This document shows, piece by piece, positions 36,277 to 44,310 of a DNA stretch of 64,000 bases. The notes beneath the pieces were generated by a model. That model did not search any database and was not told the DNA's origin. It saw only the letters and a program-made list of their open reading frames with translations. Where the stretch lies: positions 117,777 through 181,776 of the forward strand of contig JACKCC010000017.1 in assembly GCA_020634245.1 (NCBI GenBank), in the 5' to 3' direction. Each line of letters begins with the position of its first letter. Within the stretch, counting starts at the first letter, position 1. The position numbers were made by a program, and so were the translations under genes. This DNA comes from Ardenticatenaceae bacterium (GTDB lineage: Bacteria > Chloroflexota > Anaerolineae > Promineifilales > Promineifilaceae).

Positions 36277-38559
36277 TCAGGACAAAGAATGAAGGTTGGG
36301 TAACGGCCGTTTCCGCAGTCGCATCCCATTCAACGTCACCAACAGAGACACCCCCACGTCGGCAAAAACCGCCAGCCACATACTGCCCAATCCCGCCAAA
36401 ATCAGCGCCAAAAACGCCAGCTTAATACCAATACTCAATCCCACATTGACCCAAATTGTACGCATCGCCGCCCGGCTAAGCCCAACCGCAAAAGGAAGCT
36501 GCCGCAAATCATCCCCCATCAAAACGATGTCCGCCGTCTCCATTGCCTGCGCCGTCTTGCCAATAGCAATGCCCACGCTGGCCGTCGCCAGAGCTGGAGC
36601 ATCATTAATGCCATCGCCAACCATGGCCACGTGTTCATACTGCTGACGCAGATGGGTAACGGCCGTTACCTTATCTTCCGGCAAGCAGTTAGCACGCATA
36701 TCCGTTACGCCAACTACCGCCGCAATTTTTTCGGCTGCCACCTGATTATCACCGGTCAACATCACCAGCGGAGCCAGTCCCAGCGAGCGCAATCGGGCCA
36801 CAGCCGCCCTGCTGCTGGGACGAACCTGGTCGGCCACCGCAATGTAACCGGCATAGGTATCGCCATCCTGTACCAACATCGTCGTATAACCGGCGGCATC
36901 GGCTGCGGCAACCGCTGAGCAATGGATGTCGTGCGGGATATTTTGATCAAAATAGCTGTGACTGCTGATGAAAATTTCACGGCCGTTCACCCGTCCCGTC
37001 ACCCCACTGCCCATCATCGCCTGCACATTTTCCGCTGCCGGATAACGGCCGTATACCCCTCTCCGGCTCGACTCCTCCACCACCGCCTCAGCCAACGGAT
37101 GCGTACTGCGCTGTTCCACCGCACTGGTCAACGCCAAAAAATCATTACACGATTCGCAATCCGTCCCCCCTTCACAACGAACCGATTTGAGGCCAACCAC
37201 CGATGGCTTCCCTTCGGTCAGCGTTCCCGTTTTATCAAAAGCCACCGCCCTCACTCGGCTTAAAATCTCCAGGTAAGCCCCGCCTTTGAACAAGACGCCG
37301 TTCCGTGCGCCATTACTGATAGCGCTGATAATACTGACTGGCGTACTGATGACCAGAGCACAGGGGCAGGCCACAACCAGAAGCGCCAACGCCCGGTACA
37401 ACCATTCCCGAAATGATGCGCCCCAAACAAGCGGCGGCAAAACAGCTACCAAAATCGCCAAAACCACTACCGCCGGCGTGTAAATACGAGCAAATTGATC
37501 GACAAAACGCTGCGCCGGCGCACGCCTTTCCTGGGCTTCGGCCACCATTTGAATCAGGCGGCTAATGGTATTGTCTGCCGCCAGATGGGTCACTTCGATT
37601 TCTAGCGCGCCTTCGCCGTTGATACTGCTGGCAAAAACAGCATCACCTACCGTTTTAGGCGCTAATTTACTTTCCCCGGTGATGGGTGCTTGATTGACAA
37701 AAGATGAACCGGAAAGGATACGGCCGTCCATCGCAATCTTCTCCCCCGGTTTCACCACAATTGTCTCTCCCACCTGTAAATCCGCTACCGGCACACGCTG
37801 CTCTTCCAGCCCGCAAAAAGGACAGGGGCCGCCCGCGTAACCATCCTGCCCCAAATGACCGGCACAGTCGATGCAATATCGCAAAACTGTGGCCTCGTTA
37901 GGCGCAACTGCCATCAGGCTGCGAATGGATTCGCGCGCCTTGGTTCCGGCAAACCCTTCCAGCGCCTCCCCCATAGCAAACAGCACCATGACCAGTCCGG
38001 CCTCAGTGTACGCGCCAATTGCCACGGCCCCCACCGCCGCAATCGTCATCAAAACATTGATATTAATATCGCGATTAATCCGCACCGACCGCCAGGCACT
38101 CAAAACAATCGGCCAGCCAGCCACCACCATTGCTCCCACTGAAGTCACATCCAAAAAAACGCTTTCCAGCCCCAACATGGGCAGCAGCTCATTAAACAGC
38201 AAGCCCGGCAAAACCAGCAGCGCTCCCAATAACGCCAGCCGCGTATCCCATCTCTCCCACATAAACCGCCAAAAATAAACCGGCTCTGATGACGCATGAT
38301 GGATAACAGATGACGCATTACGGACAGCGGCTTCCGGCCTCGCCACATCGTACCCCAGTTCCCGAACACGGGCGACAACCATTTCCGGAGCCACGTCCCC
38401 CCTCACCCGCAAGGTTTCAGTGCTAAAATTCAATGAAGCCAGGTCAATGTTTTCCAACCGGGCCACCCCTTTTTCCACCGTCAAAGCGCAGCTCGCACAA
38501 TCCAGACCCTTAATATGAAAAACTTGTTCGTCTGATGGTTTATTTTCATTCATGCCCAT
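36277..38559 (-). CDS. CPC-type heavy-metal ATPase with an extra cysteine-rich insertion
   Basis: A 760-residue P1B-type metal pump. It has an N-terminal metal-binding domain (GLDCASC), the transmembrane ACPCALVIST motif of Cu/Zn/Cd pumps, DKTGTLT, STHPLA and GDGINDAP. The tail lacks the HEGGT of the P1B-4 group, and a Zn/Cd/Pb exporter is most likely. Unusual is an insertion of about 30 residues at the start of the actuator domain with CxxC twice (YCIDC and CPFC), which looks like a zinc ribbon, plus a further Cys group (CEGGTDCESC) in the nucleotide-binding domain. Confidence 0.85.
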   Translation of the reverse strand: MGMNENKPSDEQVFHIKGLDCASCALTVEKGVARLENIDLASLNFSTETLRVRGDVAPEMVVARVRELGYDVARPEAAVRNASSVIHHASSEPVYFWRFMWERWDTRLALLGALLVLPGLLFNELLPMLGLESVFLDVTSVGAMVVAGWPIVLSAWRSVRINRDININVLMTIAAVGAVAIGAYTEAGLVMVLFAMGEALEGFAGTKARESIRSLMAVAPNEATVLRYCIDCAGHLGQDGYAGGPCPFCGLEEQRVPVADLQVGETIVVKPGEKIAMDGRILSGSSFVNQAPITGESKLAPKTVGDAVFASSINGEGALEIEVTHLAADNTISRLIQMVAEAQERRAPAQRFVDQFARIYTPAVVVLAILVAVLPPLVWGASFREWLYRALALLVVACPCALVISTPVSIISAISNGARNGVLFKGGAYLEILSRVRAVAFDKTGTLTEGKPSVVGLKSVRCEGGTDCESCNDFLALTSAVEQRSTHPLAEAVVEESSRRGVYGRYPAAENVQAMMGSGVTGRVNGREIFISSHSYFDQNIPHDIHCSAVAAADAAGYTTMLVQDGDTYAGYIAVADQVRPSSRAAVARLRSLGLAPLVMLTGDNQVAAEKIAAVVGVTDMRANCLPEDKVTAVTHLRQQYEHVAMVGDGINDAPALATASVGIAIGKTAQAMETADIVLMGDDLRQLPFAVGLSRAAMRTIWVNVGLSIGIKLAFLALILAGLGSMWLAVFADVGVSLLVTLNGMRLRKRPLPNLHSLS

Positions 38560-38623
38560 AGTCTACACCTTCAAGTCAAGTTCAATGTCAAGTGAAAAAA
38601 CTTCGTATTCGTTCAGTCCCCGA

Positions 38624-38687
38624 GGTAACAGTCACTTAAAAACAACTTGAAATTTGTCATTACCTCTGGAAAAAAGTGACTGTCACC
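38624..38687. repeat. 64-bp inverted-repeat element, copy 1
   Basis: GGTAACAGTCACTT and AAGTGACTGTCACC form 14-base arms (13 of 14 pair) around 36 bases. A second element of the same span and nearly the same arms lies at 44207-44270. Both are intergenic. This suggests a small dispersed palindromic element. Confidence 0.6.
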
Positions 38688-38703
38688 TGAACGCTGACAA
38701 GAC

Positions 38704-38732
38704 TTGACATGTCGGCAAGTCCGTCCTATTAT
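38704..38732 (+). promoter_or_regulatory. Near-consensus promoter of the iron operon
   Basis: TTGACA at 38704-38709, a 17-base spacer, and TATTAT at 38727-38732. It is the best sigma-70-type promoter seen in the window and points at the DtxR-FeoA gene. Confidence 0.75.
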
Positions 38733-38753
38733 TATGCATAACTTAAATTTTAT

Positions 38754-38769
38754 TTTAGGTATATCTAAA
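38754..38769. promoter_or_regulatory. DtxR-like operator in the iron-operon leader
   Basis: TTTAGGTATATCTAAA is an interrupted palindrome (TTTAG, six bases, CTAAA) similar in size and sequence to DtxR/IdeR/MntR boxes. It lies just after the predicted transcript start and just before the AGGAG ribosome site, so a bound metal-sensing repressor would block the operon. Confidence 0.55.
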
Positions 38770-38785
38770 TTTTAGGAGAATTATT

Positions 38786-39817
38786 ATGGTTGACCCGCTT
38801 ATTGCCTTGGGAACGGCCGTACTCATTATCATCATTTTGGCCATTTTATTCTGGCCGGAACGTGGACTGGTAGCCCGCTGGCGCGAAACCGGACGTTTGA
38901 ACGAGCGCGTCCGCAGCGAAGACGCTCTCAAACATATTCACAAATTTGAAATGAAAGGCCGCCGCCCAACCATGGAAAGCATTGCTGGTGCCCTGCACAT
39001 CAGCCAGAACGACGCCGCCACCCTGGTAGCCGCCATGCAAAGCAATGGTCTACTGCAAACTGGAAAAGGCGAGATTCATCTTACGCCCCAGGGGCGTGAT
39101 TCAGCCCTGCACATCATTCGCGCCCACCGCCTGTGGGAGCGCTACCTGGCCGAAGAAACCGGCCTGCGCGAAGCCGAATGGCATGGTCAAGCCGAAATGG
39201 CCGAACACCAACTCACGCCTGCTCAGGCTGATGCTCTGGCCTTGCAGTTAGGCAATCCCACCCACGATCCCCACGGCGATCCCATCCCCACTGCCGACGG
39301 CGAATTAGTGACCCATGGCGGCCAACCCCTCAGCAGCCTGCCGATGGACACCCCCGGCCTCATCGTCCACCTGGAAGATGAACCAGAGGTTGTCTATGCG
39401 CAATTGGCCGCTGAAGGACTGCACCCCGGCATGGTCGTCCGCATCACCGAATCTGTGCCGGAGAGAGTCCGCTTCTGGACCAATGGCGACGAGCACATCA
39501 TCGCCCCCATCGTGGCCGAAAACATCTCCGTCGTCCCCCTGCCGGAGGAAGATATAGAAGAGGTCGATGACTGCGAACGGCTCACCTGTTTAAAGCCTGG
39601 CCAATCAGCCGAAGTTGTCGGCATTACCCGTGCCTGCCGCGGCCCGGAACGCCGCCGTTTTATGGACCTGGGCATCCTGCCCGGCACAAAAATAAAAGCT
39701 GAAATGCGCAGTCCCGGCGGTGACCCAACCGCTTACATCATTCGCGGCGCGCTCATCGCCCTGCGCCAGGAACAGGCCAACCTTATCAAAGTTAAAAGAA
39801 TCGAGGCAGCAGCATGA
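38786..39817 (+). CDS. Membrane-anchored DtxR-type regulator fused to FeoA
   Basis: A 343-residue protein. One N-terminal membrane helix (residues 5-25) is followed by a DtxR/MntR-like winged helix and dimerisation region (MKGRRPTMESIAGALHISQNDAATL, HRLWERYLAEETG, HGQAEMAEHQLT). A SH3-like FeoA segment comes next, and a final FeoA domain starts near residue 265 (LKPGQSAEVVGI to RRRFMDLGILPGTKI). DtxR proteins repress metal uptake when metal-loaded and FeoA assists FeoB. The membrane anchor on a DNA-binding-type domain is unusual; the domain may instead sense iron at FeoB. The stop overlaps the FeoB GTPase start (ATGA). Confidence 0.85.
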   Translation: MVDPLIALGTAVLIIIILAILFWPERGLVARWRETGRLNERVRSEDALKHIHKFEMKGRRPTMESIAGALHISQNDAATLVAAMQSNGLLQTGKGEIHLTPQGRDSALHIIRAHRLWERYLAEETGLREAEWHGQAEMAEHQLTPAQADALALQLGNPTHDPHGDPIPTADGELVTHGGQPLSSLPMDTPGLIVHLEDEPEVVYAQLAAEGLHPGMVVRITESVPERVRFWTNGDEHIIAPIVAENISVVPLPEEDIEEVDDCERLTCLKPGQSAEVVGITRACRGPERRRFMDLGILPGTKIKAEMRSPGGDPTAYIIRGALIALRQEQANLIKVKRIEAAA

Positions 39818-40698
39818 CACAAATAAACACCGATCTATCACCAAACGAAAATCGTCAATCGAAAATCATCAATCTGCAATCAGACACCTGCGCTACCTGC
39901 CCGGCGCACCATGCCGGCAACCTGCTGCGCTTAGGCGTCAACATGACCGACTGGGATTATGTTGTGGCCCTGGCCGGCAACCCCAACACTGGCAAAAGTA
40001 CCGTGTTTAACGCCCTCACCGGCCTGCGGCAGCACACCGGCAACTGGCCTGGCAAAACAGTTACCCGCGCCGAGGGCGGCTTTAGCTACGGCGACAATCG
40101 GTACAAAATTGTCGACCTACCGGGAACATACTCCCTGCTGTCCACCAGTCTGGATGAAGAGGTAGCCCGCGATTTCATCCTGTTCGGCCAGCCAGACGTG
40201 ACAGTCATCGTGGTAGACGCCACCCGGTTGGAACGTAATTTGAACCTGGCGCTGCAAGTGCTGGAAATCACAGATCGGGCTGTTATCTGCCTGAATCTGG
40301 TCGATGAGGCACGGCGACATGGTTTGCAGGTGGATGATCGGCGTTTGGCCCGCGATTTGGGCGTGCCGGTCGTACCGACGGCAGCGCGGCAAGGCGAAGG
40401 ACTGCCCGAACTGCTCAAAGCCATCCATGAAGTGGCAACCGGCCAATATATTTGCAAGCCACACCGCATTAAAAACGAGGCGCCAGCCATTAAACGAGCG
40501 CTGGAACAATTGGTGCCGCAGTTGGAAGCAGCCTTTCCCAATCTGCCCAACGCACGCTGGGTAGCCCTGCGCCTGCTAGATGGCGATCAACGCATTGTGG
40601 ACGCCATTCGCAGTGGTGAATTGGGCGATTTGGACGCCCACATCCCTTTGCAGCCGGATCAACAAGCACCATCCTTGCAGTTGGAGGTAGCATCATGA
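39814..40698 (+). CDS. feoB: FeoB GTPase domain (split FeoB, N-terminal part)
   Basis: A 294-residue stand-alone G protein equal to the soluble part of FeoB. G-motifs are visible: GNPNTGKST (G1), DLPGT (G3) and NLVDE (G4, NxxD). An N-terminal tail has a CATCPAHH cysteine/histidine motif that may bind metal. GTP hydrolysis gates ferrous iron uptake through the membrane part, which is encoded separately by the next gene with an ATGA overlap. The split looks natural, since both parts have complete starts and stops. Confidence 0.88.
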   Translation: MTQINTDLSPNENRQSKIINLQSDTCATCPAHHAGNLLRLGVNMTDWDYVVALAGNPNTGKSTVFNALTGLRQHTGNWPGKTVTRAEGGFSYGDNRYKIVDLPGTYSLLSTSLDEEVARDFILFGQPDVTVIVVDATRLERNLNLALQVLEITDRAVICLNLVDEARRHGLQVDDRRLARDLGVPVVPTAARQGEGLPELLKAIHEVATGQYICKPHRIKNEAPAIKRALEQLVPQLEAAFPNLPNARWVALRLLDGDQRIVDAIRSGELGDLDAHIPLQPDQQAPSLQLEVAS

Positions 40699-42125
40699 CC
40701 ACAAACCCAGTGAGCGGAAAAAACATTTTGGAAACGGCCGATTCCCTACGTTGGCAAATTGGCCGTGAGTTCCATGAACATCTGATGGAAGACATCTACA
40801 CCGACGCCGCCCGCATTGCCGACCGGGCGGTCACCCGGCCCGACGAAAAGCCGCGATTCGACCTGGACCGGACCATCGACAAACTGGTGACAAGCCGCAT
40901 TTTTGGCTTCCCACTGATGATATTGCTGTTTACGATTGTTTTTTGGCTGACCATTTCCGGGGCCAATATTCCATCGAGTTGGCTGTCTTCCATTTTGCTG
41001 GACACGATTCACCCGCTGCTTAAACAAGGGGCGGCGGTGATCAATATGCCCTGGTGGCTCAGCGGCCTGTTGATTGACGGCATGTATCTGGCTACGGCCT
41101 GGGTCGTCAGTGTGATGCTGCCGCCAATGGCGATTTTCTTCCCGCTGTTTACGCTGCTGGAGGATTTTGGTTATCTGCCGCGGGTAGCTTTTAACCTGGA
41201 CAATGCTTTCAAAAAGTCAGGGGCGCACGGTAAGCAGGCGCTGAGCATGATGATGGGCTTTGGCTGCAATGCGGCAGGCATTGTGGCTACACGGGTGATT
41301 GACAGCCCGCGGGAACGGCTGATTGCGATTATTACGAACAATTTTGCTTTGTGTAACGGCCGTTGGCCCACCCAAATCCTCATCGCCACCATCTTCATCG
41401 GCGGGCTGGTCCCCGCCTACCTGGGCGGCCTGATTTCGGCGCTGGCCGTAGTGAGCATTGCCTTGCTGGGTGTGATGTTTACCTTCCTGGTCTCCTGGGG
41501 TCTTTCGCGTACGCTGCTCAAAGGTGAGGTGTCCACGTTCAGCCTGGAACTGCCTCCTTACCGGCCGCCGCGCATCTGGCAGACGATTTACACCTCGGTC
41601 ATTGACCGGACGTTGATCGTTTTATGGCGGGCGGTGACGTTTGCCATGCCCGCCGGAGCCGTCATCTGGCTCATCGCCAACGTGACGATTGGCGGCACCA
41701 GCATCGCCCAATATATGATCAATTTTCTGAATCCATTGGGGCTGCTGGTAGGACTGAATGGCATCATTTTAGTCGCCTATATCGTCGCCATCCCGGCCAA
41801 TGAAATTGTCATTCCTACTATCCTGATGCTGACCGTACTGGTGACGGGTGTTAATGCCGGTGCCGGCGCGGGCGTGATATTTAATGCTGGTTCTAATGCC
41901 GATACGCTGGCTTTGTTTAAGGCGGGCGGCTGGACGTTGTTAACGGCCGTCAACCTCATGCTCTTCTCGCTCATCCACAACCCATGCAGCACGACAATTT
42001 ACACCATTTACAAGGAAACAGGCAGCAAAAAGTGGACGGCCGTTGCCGCTCTACTGCCAGTTGCTATGGGTTTTATCATCACCTTCTTTGTGGCCCAAAT
42101 CTGGCGTTTGCTTGCAGGCGGCTAG
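40695..42125 (+). CDS. feoB: FeoB permease domain (split FeoB, C-terminal part)
   Basis: A 476-residue membrane protein with the two FeoB gate domains and the core region. Typical motifs are MLPPMAIFFPLFTLLEDFGYLPRVAF (broken by a usual gap), MMGFGCNAAGI with its conserved Cys, and a late NPCSTTIYTIYKETGSKKW. About 10 membrane helices are present. It imports Fe2+ together with the separate GTPase. Its first 60 residues are soluble and correspond to the linker after the G domain. Confidence 0.9.
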   Translation: MTTNPVSGKNILETADSLRWQIGREFHEHLMEDIYTDAARIADRAVTRPDEKPRFDLDRTIDKLVTSRIFGFPLMILLFTIVFWLTISGANIPSSWLSSILLDTIHPLLKQGAAVINMPWWLSGLLIDGMYLATAWVVSVMLPPMAIFFPLFTLLEDFGYLPRVAFNLDNAFKKSGAHGKQALSMMMGFGCNAAGIVATRVIDSPRERLIAIITNNFALCNGRWPTQILIATIFIGGLVPAYLGGLISALAVVSIALLGVMFTFLVSWGLSRTLLKGEVSTFSLELPPYRPPRIWQTIYTSVIDRTLIVLWRAVTFAMPAGAVIWLIANVTIGGTSIAQYMINFLNPLGLLVGLNGIILVAYIVAIPANEIVIPTILMLTVLVTGVNAGAGAGVIFNAGSNADTLALFKAGGWTLLTAVNLMLFSLIHNPCSTTIYTIYKETGSKKWTAVAALLPVAMGFIITFFVAQIWRLLAGG

Positions 42126-42134
42126 AGTGAGAGC

Positions 42135-42169
42135 AAGAGCTAGAGGAAAAGACGACCCCTCTAGCTCTT
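42135..42169. terminator. Bidirectional terminator after feoB
   Basis: AAGAGCTAGAGG pairs perfectly with CCTCTAGCTCTT (12-bp arms, 11-base loop) between two convergent genes. It is followed by TACTCCTTCCTC rather than a pure T-run. Confidence 0.65.
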
Positions 42170-42185
42170 ACTCCTTCCTCAAGCT

Positions 42186-43319
42186 TTACGGCGGCTTCTC
42201 TCCGTAATATTGATAATAATTAACCTTGATTGTGCCGTTGTATAATTTGCGCACCCGGTCAGGACGCGCCCGTTTGAAATAGCGGGGAAATTTGTCATCA
42301 GCCGTCAAAATATAAATAGACCAACCTTTTTTCTTGCGAAAAATCTTGTTCAGAGCCATGTAAATCTGGTTGATTTGCTGGTACTCGGCCAGACGTATGC
42401 CATAGGGCGGATTAGAAACCACAATCCCGTACTGCTGGTCGATCCACAAATCTTTGACATCCTTTACAGCAAAGGTGATGGCATCAGCCACGCCAGCTTT
42501 TTGGGCATTGCTTCTGGCAATTTCGATGACCGCCGGATCAATGTCATAGCCTTGTAACTGCAAATCGGGGATGGGCTGCACGGCCGTTGCCGCTGTCTGC
42601 CGTGCCTCCTGCCAATAATGGGCCGGGATGATGGGCCATTCATCCGAGGCGAAGGTACGGTTAAGGCCGGGAGCCATATTTTGGGCCATCATTGCCGCTT
42701 CAATCAAAATCGTGCCCGAACCGCACATAGGGTCAATGAGCAAGCGTTCTTTGTTCCAAAAACTGAGCGTCACCAGGGCCGCAGCCAGCGGCTCTTTAAG
42801 CGGTGCTTCACCAGCCTCGGCGCGGTAGCCGCGCTTGTGCAGGCCGGGACCGCTGGTGTCGATGGTCAGTTGAGCCATGTCTTTATGCAAGGCCACCTGG
42901 ATAGTGAAATCCGGCCCCGTCTCAACGAAGTGATCGATGCCATAGGCAGCGCTTAACCGCTCGACGACCGCTTTTTTGACGATGGATTGGCAAGAGCGGG
43001 CGCTTTTCAGCTCCGATTTGTGGGTTTTGGCATTGACGGTGAAACGGCCGTCCCGCGCGATCCAATCTTCCCAGGGCAAGGCTTTGGTTTGTTCGAAAAG
43101 GTCATCGAAGGTAACGGCCGTGAATTCCCCCATCTTCAACAGCACTCGGTCGGCACAGCGCAGCCATAAATTCGTGCGGGGAATGTCGGCCAACCCTGCG
43201 TCAAACTCAACCTTGCCTTCCGACACGCGCAAATCGGCAAAGCCCAGCGCATTCAATTCTTGTTTAACCAATGTTTCCAGGCCAAAGGTAGCAGTAGCAA
43301 TTAGGGCAATTTGTTCCAT
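42186..43319 (-). CDS. THUMP-domain RNA N2-guanine methyltransferase (RlmL N-half-like)
   Basis: About 377 residues. An N-terminal ferredoxin-like/THUMP region (IALIATATFGLETLVKQEL) is followed by a SAM-binding Rossmann domain with DPMCGSGTILIEAAM and the catalytic NPPYG. This matches the YpsC / RlmL N-terminal family, which makes m2G in 23S rRNA (position 2445 in E. coli). The ATG at 43319 is preferred to a TTG at 43328. The gene stands alone between two terminators. Confidence 0.88.
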   Translation of the reverse strand: MEQIALIATATFGLETLVKQELNALGFADLRVSEGKVEFDAGLADIPRTNLWLRCADRVLLKMGEFTAVTFDDLFEQTKALPWEDWIARDGRFTVNAKTHKSELKSARSCQSIVKKAVVERLSAAYGIDHFVETGPDFTIQVALHKDMAQLTIDTSGPGLHKRGYRAEAGEAPLKEPLAAALVTLSFWNKERLLIDPMCGSGTILIEAAMMAQNMAPGLNRTFASDEWPIIPAHYWQEARQTAATAVQPIPDLQLQGYDIDPAVIEIARSNAQKAGVADAITFAVKDVKDLWIDQQYGIVVSNPPYGIRLAEYQQINQIYMALNKIFRKKKGWSIYILTADDKFPRYFKRARPDRVRKLYNGTIKVNYYQYYGEKPP

Positions 43320-43609
43320 AATAGACAAAGTTTACCACGTTAAGTTGATACCTACCGGACGGTGTCAACGACCGAGATTATCGTAGCCCAATTCCACCTC
43401 CAACAATTTCGGCCCAGGGCCGATTTTGACCAGACATAACCCATTTGGGTTAATGGCTTCACCTCGCGAAAATATTCTCAATTTACCCAAAAAGGCTATA
43501 GCATTTCGTCGTGAGATCGTTATAATGACAATCAATTGTAAAAAATTTTTGCCTACAGTGGTCGTTACCTGAGCTTATGAAGGTAACCAGACCTCAACAC
43601 AGGAGCACA

Positions 43610-43690
43610 ATGGCAAAAATTTACGGTTTTGGCAAGTATCAAGGCCGTTCACAGCGCGCAAAGAGGAACGCACTGTTATTATCCAGTTAA
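43610..43690 (+). CDS. Possible 26-residue basic peptide
   Basis: An ATG with AGGAG eight bases upstream opens a 26-codon frame for a basic peptide (MAKIYGFGKYQGRSQRAKRN, then ALLLSS). Just before it, GTTACCT/AGGTAAC (43565-43588) can form a hairpin; after it, AATTATC/GATAATT repeats flank 43690-43730. A TATAAT lies at 43521. It could be a leader peptide for the DUF4258-like gene or spurious. The rest of the 281-base gap from 43329 holds nothing else I can support. Confidence 0.3.
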   Translation: MAKIYGFGKYQGRSQRAKRNALLLSS

Positions 43691-43778
43691 TTATCCCGTC
43701 GCTGCCAACGCTGTCACCCGTCTGATAATTCATTTAACTCGCTCCTTTTTTAGCGCCAACTTGTAAAGGAGTCATGCC

Positions 43779-44135
43779 ATGAATCACCGGGAAATCACCC
43801 CGTACTACATTCCTCATTGGAGTAATTTCCAATTCACCGGCCATGCCGAACAACGCATGGCCCAGCGAAACCTGTCCTGGGAAGATGTTCAGATTGTCCT
43901 GATGTGCGGCCAGCGTTTTCACAAAGCTGGTGCGATTTTCATCTATCTGCGCTCACGCGACATTCCCGACGAACTGCAATCGGATAATCGTTTTTCACGA
44001 TTAGAAGGCACAACCATTGTTGTCAGCCGCGATGAACCGGGACTCATCCTGACAGTCTACCGCAATCGTCAAAAAGGTGTCGGTCATATTCGACGCAAGA
44101 AAAACAGCAGACGAGCACCTCACTTTTATCACTGA
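43779..44135 (+). CDS. DUF4258-like protein
   Basis: A 118-residue protein. The segment FTGHAEQRMAQRNLSWEDVQIVL, followed by beta strands TTIVVSRDEPGLILTVYR, is the DUF4258 pattern (small RelE/BrnT-like fold). Some members resemble RNase toxins, but the family function is unproven and no antitoxin gene is adjacent, unless the small peptide upstream acts as one. AAAGGAG precedes the ATG. The basic C-terminus (RRKKNSRR) could bind RNA. Confidence 0.7.
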   Translation: MNHREITPYYIPHWSNFQFTGHAEQRMAQRNLSWEDVQIVLMCGQRFHKAGAIFIYLRSRDIPDELQSDNRFSRLEGTTIVVSRDEPGLILTVYRNRQKGVGHIRRKKNSRRAPHFYH

Positions 44136-44158
44136 AACCCATTGGTCACCCCCCATAC

Positions 44159-44195
44159 AAAACAGAGGCCGTGAGGCCTCTGTTTTATTATTTTT
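44159..44195. terminator. Strong terminator after the DUF4258-like gene
   Basis: AAAACAGAGGCC and GGCCTCTGTTTT form perfect 12-bp arms around GTGA, followed by ATTATTTTT. Confidence 0.85.
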
Positions 44196-44206
44196 GTAAG
44201 CATTCG

Positions 44207-44270
44207 GGTGACGGTCACGTTTTCCTAGAGATACTGCCAAAATCCAGGCTGTTTTTTAGTGACTGTTACC
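44207..44270. repeat. 64-bp inverted-repeat element, copy 2
   Basis: Arms GGTGACGGTCAC and AGTGACTGTTACC, nearly the same as at 38624-38687 and with the same total span of 64 bases. The central sequences differ. It lies between convergent genes. Confidence 0.55.
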
Positions 44271-44310
44271 GCTTGCACTGAACAGATGCCTGTCCCTTGA
44301 TCACCAGATT

